Of a stretch of DNA of 64,000 nt, positions 1 through 11,333 are shown piece after piece. The stretch is from Tillandsia leiboldiana. Lineage: Eukaryota; Streptophyta; Magnoliopsida; Poales; Bromeliaceae. Every line of letters starts with the position of its first letter. The first letter of the stretch is position 1. The DNA lies in NCBI GenBank assembly GCA_029204045.2, contig CM055071.1, positions 15,335,161-15,399,160 of the forward strand, in the 5' to 3' direction. The notes beneath the pieces are model-generated. The model made no database searches and had not been told where the DNA came from. It saw nothing but the letters and a program-made list of their open reading frames with translations. Both the position numbers and the translations under genes were made by a program.

Positions 1-823
1 CGATTTTGGGGAAATCGTTATTTTTGGGTGGTGATGATCCGCTGAATACTTAGATCAGAGATAGATCGGAAATACCATATAAGTATTCATTAATTTGATT
101 CTACTCAAAATCTGAGTATGAAACCCTAGAATCAAATTAATTAATATAGATGAAGAAACATAGAATTAAATCTAGTTATTTCCTTTCTTCTCTATAGGTG
201 GATTTTTCTTTTTCGACCTTATTTTGGATTACCCTAAAAAAATGAATCATAGGGTTTATTTATAGGTTAGAAACTGTTGGAATAGGATAAGAATAAAAAA
301 CTAACCTTATCTGGAATTTTTTAGGACGACGGTCCGGACTGTCGTGGCTAAACAGACTATTTCCAGAAAAACATACGTTCGGGATCCGGACTGAAGATCC
401 ACGGTCCGGACTGTTCATGCAGTTTCTGCAAAAACCACGTTCGGGGTCCGGACTGAAGATCCACGGTCCGGACTGTTCATGCAGTTTCTGCAAAATCCAC
501 GTTCGGGGTCCGGACTGAAGATCCACGGTCCGGACTGGATTTGCACATGAACTACCCTATGTTCGGGGTCCGGACTGTAGTTGCCTGTTCCGGATCCTGA
601 ACCTATAACATGTCCAGTTTTTGATTTTTATTCGATTAAAAATCCATCCAAGTGTTTCTACACTATAAGAAGTATTCGGATCATCAAAATTATTTAGTTA
701 AACATACCTGATCCTTTTGAATTCTTCTTGCTTGAGATTGAGGTATATGATTCAAGCTTCTTCATCTGCAATCTTCAAGACTTAACCACTTTCACGAAAT
801 ATGCCAAAACAAATTCCTTAACA
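1..823 (-). repeat. SV1 3' LTR (truncated by window edge)
   Basis: On the minus strand the LTR begins TGTTAAGGAATT, directly after the purine tract. It continues through the palindrome array and TATA box and leaves the window at 1, within sequence equivalent to the segment just before the hairpin array of the complete LTRs. Complete LTRs of this family here are 1307-1357 bp, so about 500 bp is outside. Confidence 0.93.
257..594 (-). promoter_or_regulatory. SV1 LTR promoter: TATA box and TCCGGA palindrome array
   Basis: A TATAAATA box lies at 257-264 (minus strand). Upstream of it TCCGGA cores start at 333, 385, 405, 447, 467, 509, 529, 569 and 589, giving spacings of 52, 20, 42, 20, 42, 20, 40 and 20 bp. 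Most carry GG before and AC after the core (GGTCCGGAC). Every second unit is preceded by CGTTCGGG. About 62 bp holding one pair is duplicated almost perfectly at roughly 379-502. The motif and spacing are seen directly; its role as a binding site is inference. Confidence 0.7.
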
Positions 824-838
824 ATCTCCCCCTTTGGC
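824..838 (-). other. SV1 polypurine tract
   Basis: On the minus strand this reads GCCAAAGGGGGAGAT and abuts the LTR start TGTTAAGG. Purine tracts of this form prime plus-strand DNA synthesis in Sireviruses. The same sequence sits at the same place in SV2, SV3, SV4 and SV5. Confidence 0.88.
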
Positions 839-1481
839 GGTTTCGTGACAAAACAAAAATCCGCTCAAGAAAATTCAAAAAGATATTTTTGTTGCTATCA
901 CCATACAACAAAAATTTACAATTGAGAACCAAGATATAAATACATGAGATAAACTCCTAAAACAGACTCTAAACTTAGACTTCTGTACTCTCTGCAAAAA
1001 GAATCATTCTTGACAAAAAGAGATCGTTAGATATCTCAAGAATATTTAGCATTCAAAACCAAACAGAGATAGAGTTTATACTCACCATGACATTTGTGAA
1101 CTCAGATTTGTATTAAGATCATAATCAGAAATAGACATATCTTCGAAGCATTAAAATTCAAATGTCAACAATTTTTTAGTAGTCAAACAACTTGTTAGTA
1201 ATAATACATGCCCAAATAGTTAGACAAATAGTTAGTCGAGGCATGCATTCAATCACAATTCAAAACCGAAAGTTGCTTTGATACTTACCTTCAAAGTTCA
1301 AAGTTCAAAAGTTCTCACAATCATTGTAACCATTGTTCCAATTGTTCATATGCTCTCTCCCCCTTTTTGTCACTAAAGTAGCCAAAATTACAAAATTAAG
1401 GAGAGGTAAAAGTTCAAAACAGGAAAATGTAAGAACTAAACAAAAAACTTGAAAACCTGCAAAAGAAAGTTAGAAAGAAAA
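839..1481 (-). other. SV1 ORF3-to-PPT spacer
   Basis: Non-coding on both strands. It holds a second purine-rich run, complement of ctctccccctttttgtcac near 1355-1374, matching a run just after ORF3 in all copies. It also holds AT-rich sequence and short repeats of the form aaagttcaaagttcaaaag. No gene is seen. Confidence 0.7.
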
Positions 1482-2912
1482 TTAATCATCAGATTCTGAT
1501 TCCTCAGAGCTAGTACAACCCATCTTTGAGAACATCTTTTTCACCAACTTGCTCATTGAAGTGAACTTCTTGGTTAAGGTAATCTAGGCTGCAGTGATGA
1601 GCTCAAGTTCATCGGAAATTCGCTTCTGCTCTTTTGTAATTTGCTCTTGCTCAAATGATAAGCGTTGCTGCTCCTTAAAGAGCGATGTAACGGATGCTTC
1701 ATCATCTGGCAAGGGTGTTGTCCTTGTAGGTGATGCAGAAGTGCCGACGGAGGGTTTCATTCCAGTCGGAGGAGTTGGGGTGACATGAGGCAGTTTATGG
1801 AACGACTTGACAACCGTGGACTCATTGATCATACCTAAACAGTGTTGATAAGTCGTCGAACTGATATCAACCTGAAATTTCTTCAAAATCCTCATTATGA
1901 TCAATAGAAATGGGATTCTCTCTGTGGGATGAGGATGCTCAACGTATCTTGTCATTCTATTCCAAATGATGTATGGAATATTGATATTTAATCCCACTGT
2001 CTCAGACGGATGTCCTAAGAGATATAGGAACAGCATTCGATCCTATCTCAAGACTTTTGTCTGCATGTTTGGAAGAATATTGTAACATGTGATGAAGTTT
2101 AAGAATCTGTACTCAAGACGAAGTTCTTTAGACTTGACAGATTTCTCCGTCGACTGAGTTCCCTCCAAACATATTCCCCTTATAACCGTTTGCCACAACG
2201 TGTTCGTCAAACTCCTTCCTTTCAAGTAGTTAATTCCTGACCTGTTAGCTTGCATCCCTAACACTTCGCCAATTAGTTGTGGAGTTATTTTAAGTCTTGT
2301 TCCTTGGACGTTTGTGTAAAACTCCATTGGACCATCTTCATTTTCTTGAAGGTGCCGTGCATTAGTGTAGAAGGTCCTTACTCGATGCAAACAGTAGCCA
2401 AGTATTTCTGGGAATCTGCATACTTGAAGAAGATTGGCTTGTTCAATCAAATTCCCAAACTCCGGCGAGTGGTCTCGAAGCGCCCCAATGTTAACATGTC
2501 TTTCTCCGATGCATTCTCGATTTTCAAACGATCTTAGACGATCCGCATTAACGAACACTTTTTCCTCACGGGGTGGTGAATCAGGAGCTATTGGTTCGTT
2601 AATTTCAACTCTACGTGCTCGTCCTGAACGTCGAGCTAATCTCTTCCTTTTTATCGAGATAGATGATGATGGCATTGGTGCTTTGCCTTTGTCCACAACA
2701 GAAGGTGCTGTTTTTCCTTTTGACTTGATAGGCGTTGTTTCGTCATCTATCAATTCGTCCCAGTTCACGTTTTCCTTATCTGATTCCGTCTCTAAGTCCT
2801 TAACGAGAACAAACTCACCCTTTCGTTGAGTTTTCTTTGCTCTTTTCAATTTATTCGTTGCTCTAGTGTGAACCATAGCAGTAAGAAGAAAGATTATCCA
2901 GGTGATCACCAT
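1482..2912 (-). pseudogene. SV1 ORF3, broken by two nonsense codons
   Basis: About 477 codons from ATG at 2912 (after the leader intron) to TAA at 1482. The protein begins with a short hydrophobic run (ITWIIFLLTAMV), then MVHTRATNKLKRAKKTQ, an acidic stretch, a basic stretch KRKRLARR, a globular region of about 230 residues, a Ser/Thr/Pro linker, a Gln/Glu-rich coiled coil and an acidic tail ending in DD. The globular region resembles a domain called 'putative plant transposon protein' (I believe Pfam PF20167, not checked). One stop replaces Trp (TGG to TAG) near 2040 and one replaces Gln (CAG to TAG) near 1588. Function unknown; sometimes termed env-like in this lineage, but I see no signal peptide or strong membrane anchor. 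Confidence 0.82.
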
Positions 2913-2938
2913 CTCTGCTATCTTTGTGAAAGAGAGTC

Positions 2939-3306
2939 CTGCGAGCAACAACTCAAGAACATGAAAAAAATTGTTTATTTTCAAAAATTTGAAAAATTAT
3001 ACCTAAACAATCATAATCATGTAGAGAGACTAGGAATCAAATTAGTTTTGCAAAAAGAATTTTAAAAATAGATCAATCCCATGATTTTCAAAAATTCATA
3101 TTATATGCCCTAAAACCGAATTTTCAGAAATCGAAGCCTAAAAATCCGATAATCAAGTGAATACCAAGCATATAATCAAAACTAATCTACTCAGAGTTCT
3201 TATTTCAAAAACTAATCTCTAACGAAGAAGTTACATGATTTCTTCACGTTTTTGAGCAAAAAGATGAAAACAGTGAAAAACCGAAGTTTTGATCAAGAAA
3301 ACTCAC
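2939..3306 (-). other. SV1 ORF3 leader intron (predicted)
   Basis: On the minus strand a GTGAGT donor at 3306 and a GCTCGCAG acceptor ending at 2939 bracket a 368-bp AT-rich segment without coding capacity, placed between the internal TATA box and the ORF3 ATG. The same position has GTAAGT or GTGAGT and an AG acceptor in SV2, SV3, SV4 and SV5, with intron lengths of 368-388 bp. Splicing is inferred from sites and conservation only. Confidence 0.6.
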
Positions 3307-3375
3307 TTTGATTCGAAGAACTCTGGAGACTTGGAAACAAAAGCTTGTGGTGAAATAAAATCAAAAACCCTTTTG

Positions 3376-3485
3376 TTTCATATAAACCCTAGCCGCGGTC
3401 CGGAACGCCCTATGAATGCAGTCCGGAATGGCTACCCGCAGGGAATTCCTACGTTCGGGATCCGGAACGGATGATCCGGTCCGGA
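3376..3485 (-). promoter_or_regulatory. SV1 internal promoter for ORF3 (predicted)
   Basis: On the minus strand TCCGGA cores start at 3399, 3422, 3461 and 3480, spacings 23, 39 and 19, followed by CTAGGGTTTATATG, which joins a telo-box-like AGGGTTT to a TATA-like TTTATA at 3378-3386. One unit is flanked by CGTTCGGG as in the LTR. The layout equals that of SV2, SV4 and SV5. Confidence 0.6.
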
Positions 3486-4419
3486 TCGGCTCCAAACTTT
3501 TTCTTCAGAAAAATTTAGAAAAATTCCAGAAAATTCAGAAAAAGTATGTAAGCACTTTTGCATGTCAACTTTAAACAAAAATCATCATTTCATAATAAAA
3601 GAAATAGATTATGCAAAATCTATCAATAATATCCAACTAATGAAATGGAAATTTATGAAAATTAAAACCTTTAAAGTTGAACAAGTTCAATGACATCTAT
3701 CATGATCTTATGAGTAATGCGTTTATCAAATCATTAATCTTGCAAAGAAAATGAAGTACCAAGATCAATAGATGTTTGAAATCCCAAATATGTTAGATAA
3801 TGTATCTAATCAATTTGTTGTAAGGAGTGGCTGTTCGAGCATCTTTCAATAAAATTCCCACCTTATACCAACCTCGGAATTTGACAGGGTCAAGTATTCC
3901 AAAAAGTATTTTATCTAATCAACTTGAAAAACCATGCTTGGCATACATGTGGTAGCTGCACACAGTACTCGGACGACCGAGGTGGTAGCTCTTTCCTCAA
4001 TGTGGTGGTAGTTTTCACACTCCTCATTGGGATGTAACTCTTTCCACATCTTATGAGCATAAATATTCTAACAAACTCCCCCTCAATTGGTTATCAATTA
4101 TTTAAGATATAAGGTATTCAACCAAAGATTGATCTCGAGTTTCATACTTAACTCAATTTTCAAATATGATAAAAACTATACCAAGAGATCATATGAGAGA
4201 GAAATTGACTTTGATCAATTAAAGATAACTTAATTGACATAAATGATCACTGCATCAAATGAATTATTATGATATCCAAAGCATAATAAATTTCTAAATA
4301 TATGAAAGGATGCAAATAAAGTCAATTACATATGCTCAATTAATGTTCTATGTACAAACATAGACAAGGAACAAAAACACAAAACAAAACCTAACCTAAG
4401 CAATGATTTCAAAAAGGTG
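3486..4419 (-). other. SV1 pol-to-ORF3 spacer with internal purine tract
   Basis: No coding sequence. It contains, on the minus strand, an internal purine tract GAGGGGGAGT (4075-4084), a short hairpin around ACTCGGACGACCGAG near 3970 (arms CTCGG and CCGAG), and three copies of CTACCAC around it. These are conserved in SV2, SV4 and SV5. The rest is AT-rich and I see nothing more. Confidence 0.6.
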
Positions 4420-7400
4420 TTATTTCAAGGAAAGAATTCCAATTGCTTTACGCAAATGAATAAAACGTTTTTGATCCAAAAGTTTTGTTAAGAAGTCAGC
4501 TAATTGATCATCAGTTGAAATATAAGATATTTGAAGAATATTTGACTCAACTAGCTCTCTTAGAAAATGATATCTAAGTTCAATGTGTTTTGTTCTCGAG
4601 TGCAACACAAGATTTTTAGAAATATTTATAGCACTTGTGTTGTCACAAAGAATTGTTACCGAAGTTGCTGAAATTCGGAAGTCGCTCAACACGCTTTTCA
4701 TCCAAATGAGTTGAGTTGAACAACTACCCGCTGAGATATATTCCGCTTCGGCAGTCGAGAGTGCAATGCAGTTTTGCTTTTTAATATGCCATGCAACAAG
4801 GCAGTGGCCAAGATAAAAACATGCACCACTCGTACTCTTCCGATCATCCACAGATCAGCCAATCGGCATCTGAATATCCTATAATGTCAAGCGTTGTTCC
4901 CATAGGATACCAAATTTCGAAATTCAGTGTTCCTTTGACGTACCGAATGATCCTTTTCACCGCTTTCTGGTGAACCTCCTTTGGTGCTGACTGATATCTC
5001 GCGCAGATCCCAACACTAAAGGATATATCCGGGCGACTAGCCGTGAGATAGAGTAGACTTCCAATCATGCTGCGATAAAGCTCCTCGTCTACACTTCCAC
5101 TAAGAGATTCACTTCCTAATCCCTTATTGCTAGTTCCCATAGGAGTCGGAAAATCTTTAGAGTTTTCTAAATCAAATTTCTTCACCAACTCCCTTGCATA
5201 CTTGGATTGACACAAATGGATGCATTCATCATTTTGTTTCACTTGCAATCCAAGAAAGTATGTCAGTTCGCCCATCATAGATATCTCAAATTCGCTTTCC
5301 ATGGTTTTGGTGAATTTAGAAGCATCATTGCCTCGTGTTGCCCCAAATACAATGTCATCGACATAGATTTGTGCCACAATGAATTTATCCTGATAATGCT
5401 TCACAAAGAGAGTCCGATCTGCTCCCCCTCGAGTGTAGCCCTTTTCCAATAGGTGCTTTGTTAACCTTTCGTACCATGCTCGCGGTGCTTGTTTTAGACC
5501 GTAAAGAGTCTTTTTCAAACGAAAAACATGGTTAGGTTGTTTATAGTCTACAAAACCTTTCGGTTGAGCCACATAAACTTCCTCGTTTAAAAACCCATTT
5601 AAAAACGCGCTCTTAACGTCCATTTGAAAGAGTTTGATTTTAAAATGACAAGCAATTGCGAATAAAATACGAATCGACTCGAGTCTAGCTACCGGGGCGA
5701 ACGTCTCATCAAAGTCTATTCCTTATATTTGAGAATAGCCCTGAGCAACTAGGCGTGCTTTGTTCCTGATGATGGTACCATCCTCGTTTTTCTTGTTCTT
5801 GAAAATCCATTTAGTACCAATCACGTTGTGTTGCTTTGGTGGCTTCGTTAATTCCCAGACTTTGTTTCGTTCGAACTGACGGAGCTCTTCCTGCATTGCT
5901 TCAATCCAGTAGTCATCCTGAAGAGCTTCATCTATGTTCTTTGGTTCTACCATGGAGACGTAACATGCGACTCCACAAACCAACTGTTTCCGAGTCCTGA
6001 CTCCTTCTTGTGGGTCTCCAATAATGTTCGATTCCGGATGATCCTTGGAGATGCGTAGCGTTTGAGGTAACGGAGTACTCGGAGGTGCGTGGGATGATTC
6101 CTGCATATTAGATAAACTAGAAGAACCATTAGATGCATCAACTTTATCAAAAGAGTTATTACGAGAAGATGCATTTACAGGAGTATCATCATCTAGAGAC
6201 ATATCAGGGGTAGATTTATCAGATGCAAAGTGAAAAGCTTCATCTACTTTAACATTTATAGATTCTACCATCGTTTTAGATTCCAAGTTAAATACCCGAT
6301 ATGCTCTGCTATTTGTAGAATAACCCATGAAAATCCCTTCGTCAATTCGAGAGTCGAATTTTCCAAGATTCTCGCGGTCACGTAAAATGTAACAACGACT
6401 CCCAAAGATCCGAAAGTATTTGATATCCGGTTTTCTACAAAACCACAGCTCATATGGTGTATTTAATGTTCCCGGGCGCAAATACACTTGATTAATTACA
6501 TAGATAGTGGTGTTCACAGCTTCAGCCCAAAAATGTAACGGGAGATTCCGGCTATGAAGCATTACACGCGCCATCTCTTGAACAACCCCGTTTTTGCGCT
6601 CGACTACACCATTCTGCTAAGGTGTATAGGGTGCTGAGAATTCATGTTTTATGCCGTTGGAAGTGCAAAAATCAATGAATTTAGAATTTATGAATTCTCC
6701 ACCTTTATCACTTCGAACACGAACGATCTTTTCATTTCTTTCAATCATAATACGATGACAAACCTCATGAAAAGAGTCGAAAGTATCCGCTTTCTCTTTT
6801 AAAAAATGTTACCCATGAATATCTAGAGAAATCATCAACCAAAAGAAAAATGTACCATTTACCTCCCAAAGATGGTTGACGAGTCGGCCCCATTAAATCC
6901 ATGTGCAGTAATTCTAAAGGCCGTTTGGTGCCAACGTGGTTCAAGTTCTTGTGTGCAGCCCTTGATTGTTTTCCCTTTTGACAACCTCCACACACAATGT
7001 TATCTTTAAATGAAAGTTTAGGAACCCCCTTAACCACGTCTTTATTAGAAATCCTTGCTAGTTCTTTAAAGTTTATGTGACCTAGTCTTTCATGCCAAAG
7101 AGTTTCAACATCTAAAGAAACTAGGTTACACTTTTCAGAAATTTTGTTCGAAACAACATAGCAGTTGTTTTCAGATCTAACCCCTTTTAAAAAGAATACA
7201 TGGTCCTTATCAGTTACAACACATTTTGTAGAAGAAAATTTAACTGAAAAATCACTGTCACAAAGTTGACTTATGCTAATGAGGTTAGTCATAAGGCCTT
7301 CAACAAATAGGACATTGTTCAAAATCGGGCCTTCTGGAATAGCGATTGTTCCTTTTTCAATAATTTTAGAAGATCGACCGTCTCCGAAAACAACATGTCC

Positions 7401-7670
7401 TGCGGAGATTTTCTCTAAAGTTTGAAAACTGTTTTTGTCACCGGTCATGTGACGGGAACATCCACTATCCAGATACCACGACGAGTTGTCATAAGCATGC
7501 AAAGAAGTATGAACAATAAGACAAGGGGAGATTTCACCTTTGCACACCCAAACCTTTTTGGACTGCGTTGGCAATGTTCGTGAAGTTATTCTCCTTGGTG
7601 AAAGCGTCTTGATTGATTCATCGCTTTTTCTTGACGTCGTCGTCTGGTGGGGTGAACTACCAACATTCTT
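4420..7670 (-). pseudogene. SV1 pol: protease, integrase, reverse transcriptase, RNase H (broken)
   Basis: Read on the minus strand: VWVCKGEISPCL, the aspartic protease motif LDSGCSRHMTG, the GAG-pre-integrase zinc region (WHERLGHI, CGGC), the integrase core (LLVDDFSRYSW, then TPQQNG with a stop), and the reverse transcriptase with VDVKSAFLNG and YVDDIVFG near 5340-5360. RNase H follows with YSDADW, STAEAEYIS and CDNTSAI, ending HLRKAIGILSLK at 4420. Breaks: frameshift near 6800, CAG to TAG at 6617-6619, GAA to TAA at 5723-5725, and a 2-bp deletion near 4850 right after YSDADW. It cannot make a full polyprotein. Confidence 0.92.
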
Positions 7671-7675
7671 TTCCT

Positions 7676-9310
7676 TTAAAAAATCTCATTTGATTTCCGG
7701 GGAATGAATGCGTTGTTGGTAGCTGTTGCAAGAGGTGCTTGAATTGATCGTTTGGCTCCAATCTTGCAATTTCTTCTTATGTGCCCTGCAAAACCACAAC
7801 GAAAACATACCTTTGTACTTGACGATCCCGAAGAAGGTGAGGTAAGGTTGTTGTCGTTGTACACAGTGATTTCCGTCGTCGTCGGAGGAGTTACTGACTG
7901 GGGCACAAACACTGTCTGACTCGAACTAGGACTGTCTCCACTTCGGCTGTATCCGAGGCCGAATTTGTTTGTTTGACCAAGACCAAGCATCTTATCCAAC
8001 TTGCTCCTTCCAGAAGAAAAACGCTTTAAATCATCCTTGAGTTGGAAAATGGTCTTCGTCATTTCCATTTTTTCCTGTCGAGCCTCGGAGTAGAGCTTTA
8101 AGAAAGAATTTGCTTTATCAACCATTTTTACATGTTCCTTCTCGAAATGCTCATTTTTCTCTTGAAGTGAAGCATTTGCTTTGATCAAGTTATCCCTTTC
8201 CACTTCAAGACCGGTCGAGAGAGAAGTTGCCCTTTTTACTTCTTCTTCAAGATCCTGCAATCTCCCTCTCAACCCCTTGTTTTGTTTTGCCAATTTCTTT
8301 GAATCCCTCAAAAGTTTATGGTAGGCAAAAGCAAAGTCTTCACCTTCGGAATTACTCGATTCGTCGTCCGTGGCATTCTTTTCAACTTGGGAGGAGTTGG
8401 ACAAGGAATCGGATGTACTTGCCATAAAGCACACGAAAGGTGAAGTTGTGGACGCGTGGAACGCCGTTGCGTTATTTTCTTCATCACTTGAAGATGACTC
8501 ATTTGACGTTGAGGTGTCATCCCAAGTGACGGCTTGCATCGCTTTCTTCTTCGACGGATTCTTATTGGGACACTCCGTTGAGATATGGCCGTATCCTCGG
8601 CACTTGAAGCATTGGACTTGTCCCTCCGAGCTTTTCTTATCCTTTGAAAAACCCTCTTGCTTCCTTGACTTGTGGCTTGAAAAACCTTTGCCTTTCCTTG
8701 ACTTTTCGAAGGATGGAGTTTTACTTGAATTACCCCTTCGAAAGTTCCGGCGAAATTTTCTGGTCAAGAGAGCAAGCTGCTTCTCGAAATCCTCCATAGA
8801 TAGGTTATCGTTGTCGTCTGAGGAGGATGAATCCGTGTCTTCTTCTTTTGTTGTTTTCAACGCAAAACCTGAAGACTTAGAAGAGGATGCCGTTCCAGAA
8901 GAATAGTTAGTAGGAAATGTCATTTCATAAGTTTGTAATGAACCAACTAATTCTTCTACACGGATTTCGTCCGGGTGTTTAATTGTTTCAATGGCCGTAA
9001 CCTTGGAACGAAATCTTTCAGGAAGAGTCCTTAAAATCTTTCTTACAATTTTAAATTCTGGAATTTTCTCTCCCAAGTTAGCACATGAATTCACGATGTC
9101 TTGCAATCGCGTATAATGATCTGTGAAAGATTCATTTTCTGCCATGAAAATAGAGTCAAACTTGCTCGTAAGCATTTGCAGTTTTTGAATCTTCACGAGG
9201 TTAGTTCCCTCATGTGTAACTTGTAGAACATCCCAGATTTCTTTCGCAGTCTCACAAGCCGAGACGCGAGAGAACTCAGTTTGAGATAAAGCATTAAATA
9301 AGGCGTTAAT
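7676..9310 (-). pseudogene. SV1 gag, 5'-truncated by SV2 insertion
   Basis: The frame enters from SV2's LTR and becomes genuine gag at INALFNALSQTEF (9310 downwards). It carries the UBN2-type gag core, a first CCHC knuckle (CFKCRGYGHISTEC), a long heptad-rich coiled coil (LRGRLQDLEEEVKRA) and a second knuckle (CFRCGFAGHIRRNC). By alignment with SV4 and SV5 the missing part is about 80 residues. The frame ends near 7676, where a frameshift separates it from the gag tail. Gag forms the particle and its knuckles bind the element's RNA. Confidence 0.9.
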
Positions 9311-9602
9311 TGTTGGGTTATGTATAATTGGATCTAAATAGGGGAAAAAACACCTAGAGGGGGGTGAATAGGTGTAAACAATAAACACTCAAAAATCTTT
9401 GCGATATAAAACCCAATGCGGAAAAATAAATAACACGTAGAGATTTTTACGTGGAAAACTCCAAACCGGAGTAAAAAACCACGGGACCGATAACACGGTG
9501 AAATCCACTAGAATTAAACACGTACAAGGTGATATACCGTACTCACAGACGACTCAACCTTTTCCATACGCTCCTAGTTGATCTTCTCCGCTCGCTCCAC
9601 GA

Positions 9603-9765
9603 CGCTTCTCGAATCCACGATCTGCGTCCAACGCCGAATCCACGACGTCCGACCGAATCCACGGTCTTCACCCAGTAGCACGCTTCGAATCCACGAACGT
9701 ACCTCGCTCCGAATCCACGAGAGCGGTAGCACCTTGAATCCACAAGGCCACGAGAGTCCACGCGC
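9603..9765 (-). repeat. SV2 LTR hairpin array (TGGATT loops)
   Basis: Seven rather than eight hairpins. The two present separately in SV5 as ACGTCG/CGACGT and ACGCCG/CGGCGT are merged: the left arm ACGTCG and the right arm CGGCGT now share one loop. Five of six base pairs are Watson-Crick and the sixth would be a U-G wobble in RNA. The H1 copy has a mutated loop. Confidence 0.65.
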
Positions 9766-10029
9766 CGATTTTGGGAAAATCGTTGTTTTTGGGTGGTGAT
9801 GATCCGCCGAATACTTAGATTAGAAATAGATCGGAAATACCATCTAAGTATTCATTGATTTGATTCTACTCAAAATGTGAGTATGAAAACCTAGAATCAA
9901 ATCAATCAATATAGATGAAGAAACATAAGATGAAATCTATTGATTTCCTTTCTTCTCTATTTGTGGATCTATCTATTTCGGTCGTCTTTTTTCCTTTATC
10001 GTGGGTTACCCTAAAAGATGAATTAAAGG

Positions 10030-10388
10030 GTCTATATATAGGTTAGAAACCATTGGAAGAGGATAAGAATCAAAAACTAACCTTTTCTGGAATTTTTTCA
10101 GGACGGCGATCCGGATCGGACTTCGGCGATCCGGATTGCAGTAGCGAGACAGACAGTTTCCAGAAAAACAAAGGTTCCGGATCCGGATCGAAGTGCCTGA
10201 TCCGGATCGTTCATACACTTTACCAAACACCAACGTTCGGGATCCGGATTGCAAAGCCTGATCCGGATTGTTCATAAATCATGGTAAAACCAGTGTTCGG
10301 GATCCGGATCAAAGGAGGCTACGATCCGGATTGAACTTGTGTATGAACGAACACCCTTCGGGATCCGGATTGGAAAGTCTGATCCGGA
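10030..10388 (-). promoter_or_regulatory. SV2 LTR promoter: TATA box and TCCGGA array
   Basis: TATATATA at 10033-10040 on the minus strand. Upstream TCCGGA cores start at 10110, 10130, 10182, 10201, 10243, 10262, 10303, 10325, 10364 and 10383 (an extra overlapping one at 10176). Spacings are 20, 52, 19, 42, 19, 41, 22, 39 and 19. Flanks are mostly GA before and TC after the core (GATCCGGATC). Confidence 0.7.
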
Positions 10389-10617
10389 TCCTGAACATGT
10401 CCCATGTCCAGTTTTTGATTTTTATACAATTAAAAATTCATCCAAGTGTTTCTACACTATAAGAAGTATTCGGATCACCAAAAATAATTAGTTAAACATA
10501 CCTGATCCTTTTGAATTCTTCTTTCTTGAGATTGAGTTAAATGATCCAACTTTCTTTATCTTCAATCTTCAAGACTTAACCGAATTCCCGAAATACGCCA
10601 ACTCAAATTCCGTAACA

Positions 10618-10632
10618 ATCTCCCCCTTTGGC
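10618..10632 (-). other. SV2 polypurine tract
   Basis: GCCAAAGGGGGAGAT on the minus strand, touching the LTR start TGTTACGG. Confidence 0.88.
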
Positions 10633-11333
10633 GGTTTCGTGACAAAACACAAATCCACTCAAGAAAATTCAAAAAGATATTTTTGTTGCTATCACCATAC
10701 AACAAAAATTTACAATGGAGATCCAAAATAAAATAGATACATGAGTTAAACTCCTAAAACAGACTCTAGACTTAGACATCTGTACTCTCTGCAAAAGAAA
10801 TCATTCTTGACAAAAGAAATCGTTAGATACCTCAAGAATTTTATATCATTCAAAAACCACATACAGAGATGAAGTTTATACTCATTTATACTTACCATGA
10901 CATTTATGCATTCAGATATATAATTTGATCATAGTTAAACAACAACATATCTTCTATGCAATCAAAATCCAAATGTCACAAAATTGTTAGTGAACATCAA
11001 CTTGTTAGTTATATTACATGCCCAAATAGTTAGCAAATAGTTAGTCGAGGCATGCATGCAATCACAAAAGAAAACCAAAAGTTGAAGTTCTACTTACCTT
11101 CATGGTTCACAACTGGATGATCGAAGCAATCGATCATAGTTTCACTGTTCAAACTGTTCTAATATTCTCTCCCCCTTTTTGTCACAAAGGAAGCCAAAAT
11201 TGCAAAATAGAGAGAAAAGTTAACAAGTTCAAGAACCAAGACTGTGAGAATTAAAACTGAAAACTAAAACTTAAAAACCTGCACAAGAAAAGATTAAAAA
11301 TCTGCACAAGAAAAAGAAAAGTTTGAGCACAAA
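10633..11333 (-). other. SV2 ORF3-to-PPT spacer
   Basis: Non-coding, aligned with the same spacer in SV1, SV3 and SV5. It includes the second purine-rich run (complement of ctctcccccttttt near 11166-11179) just after ORF3. Nothing else is recognised. Confidence 0.65.

Larger units (their letters stand above)
1..9310 (-). mobile_element. SV1: Sirevirus-type Ty1/copia element, partial, minus strand
   Basis: Reading the minus strand, the order is gag (7676-9310), pol (4420-7670), spacer, ORF3 (1482-2912), purine tract (824-838) and 3' LTR (1-823). The pol motifs (FEISMMGEL, YVDDIVFG), the purine tract and the third ORF place it with Sireviruses. The left end is cut by the window. The gag is interrupted at 9310 by the LTR of SV2, so the 5' LTR, PBS and about the first 80 gag codons should lie beyond SV2. 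Several stops and frameshifts show it is dead. Its LTR and ORF3 are closest to those of SV4 (the GGTCCGGAC subfamily). Confidence 0.93.
9311..10617 (-). repeat. SV2 3' LTR (1307 bp)
   Basis: Minus-strand start TGTTACGGAATTTGAG at 10617, end ...ATAACCCAACA at 9311. It contains the palindrome array, a TATATATA box at 10033-10040, the TGGATT hairpin array (9603-9765) and the Sirevirus end motif CACCTATTCACC...TAGGTG. Confidence 0.92.

Noticed and set aside
331..594. CRISPR-like array (regular short repeats with spacers)
   Set aside because: Units are palindromes in a plant LTR promoter, spacers are repeated too, and the whole array recurs in each LTR.
728..925. Small open frames in LTRs and spacers (for example 728-925, 3289-3474, 26316-26522, 45256-45489, 47085-47300)
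   Set aside because: They cover LTR or spacer sequence, are not conserved as frames between copies, and have no family features.
1482..2912. Calling ORF3 an envelope gene
   Set aside because: No signal peptide, no clear transmembrane anchor and no cleavage or glycosylation pattern I could trust; basic and acidic patches point elsewhere.
9301..9320. Deletion joining an LTR directly to gag within one element
   Set aside because: The LTR has a PPT on its other side and belongs to another subfamily, so a nested insertion of SV2 explains it more simply.
9311..9388. An apparent start for SV1 gag with a new N-terminus (MFIVYTYSPPSRC)
   Set aside because: This text is the translated end of SV2's LTR running into SV1's gag. 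It is a junction artefact, not a gag start.
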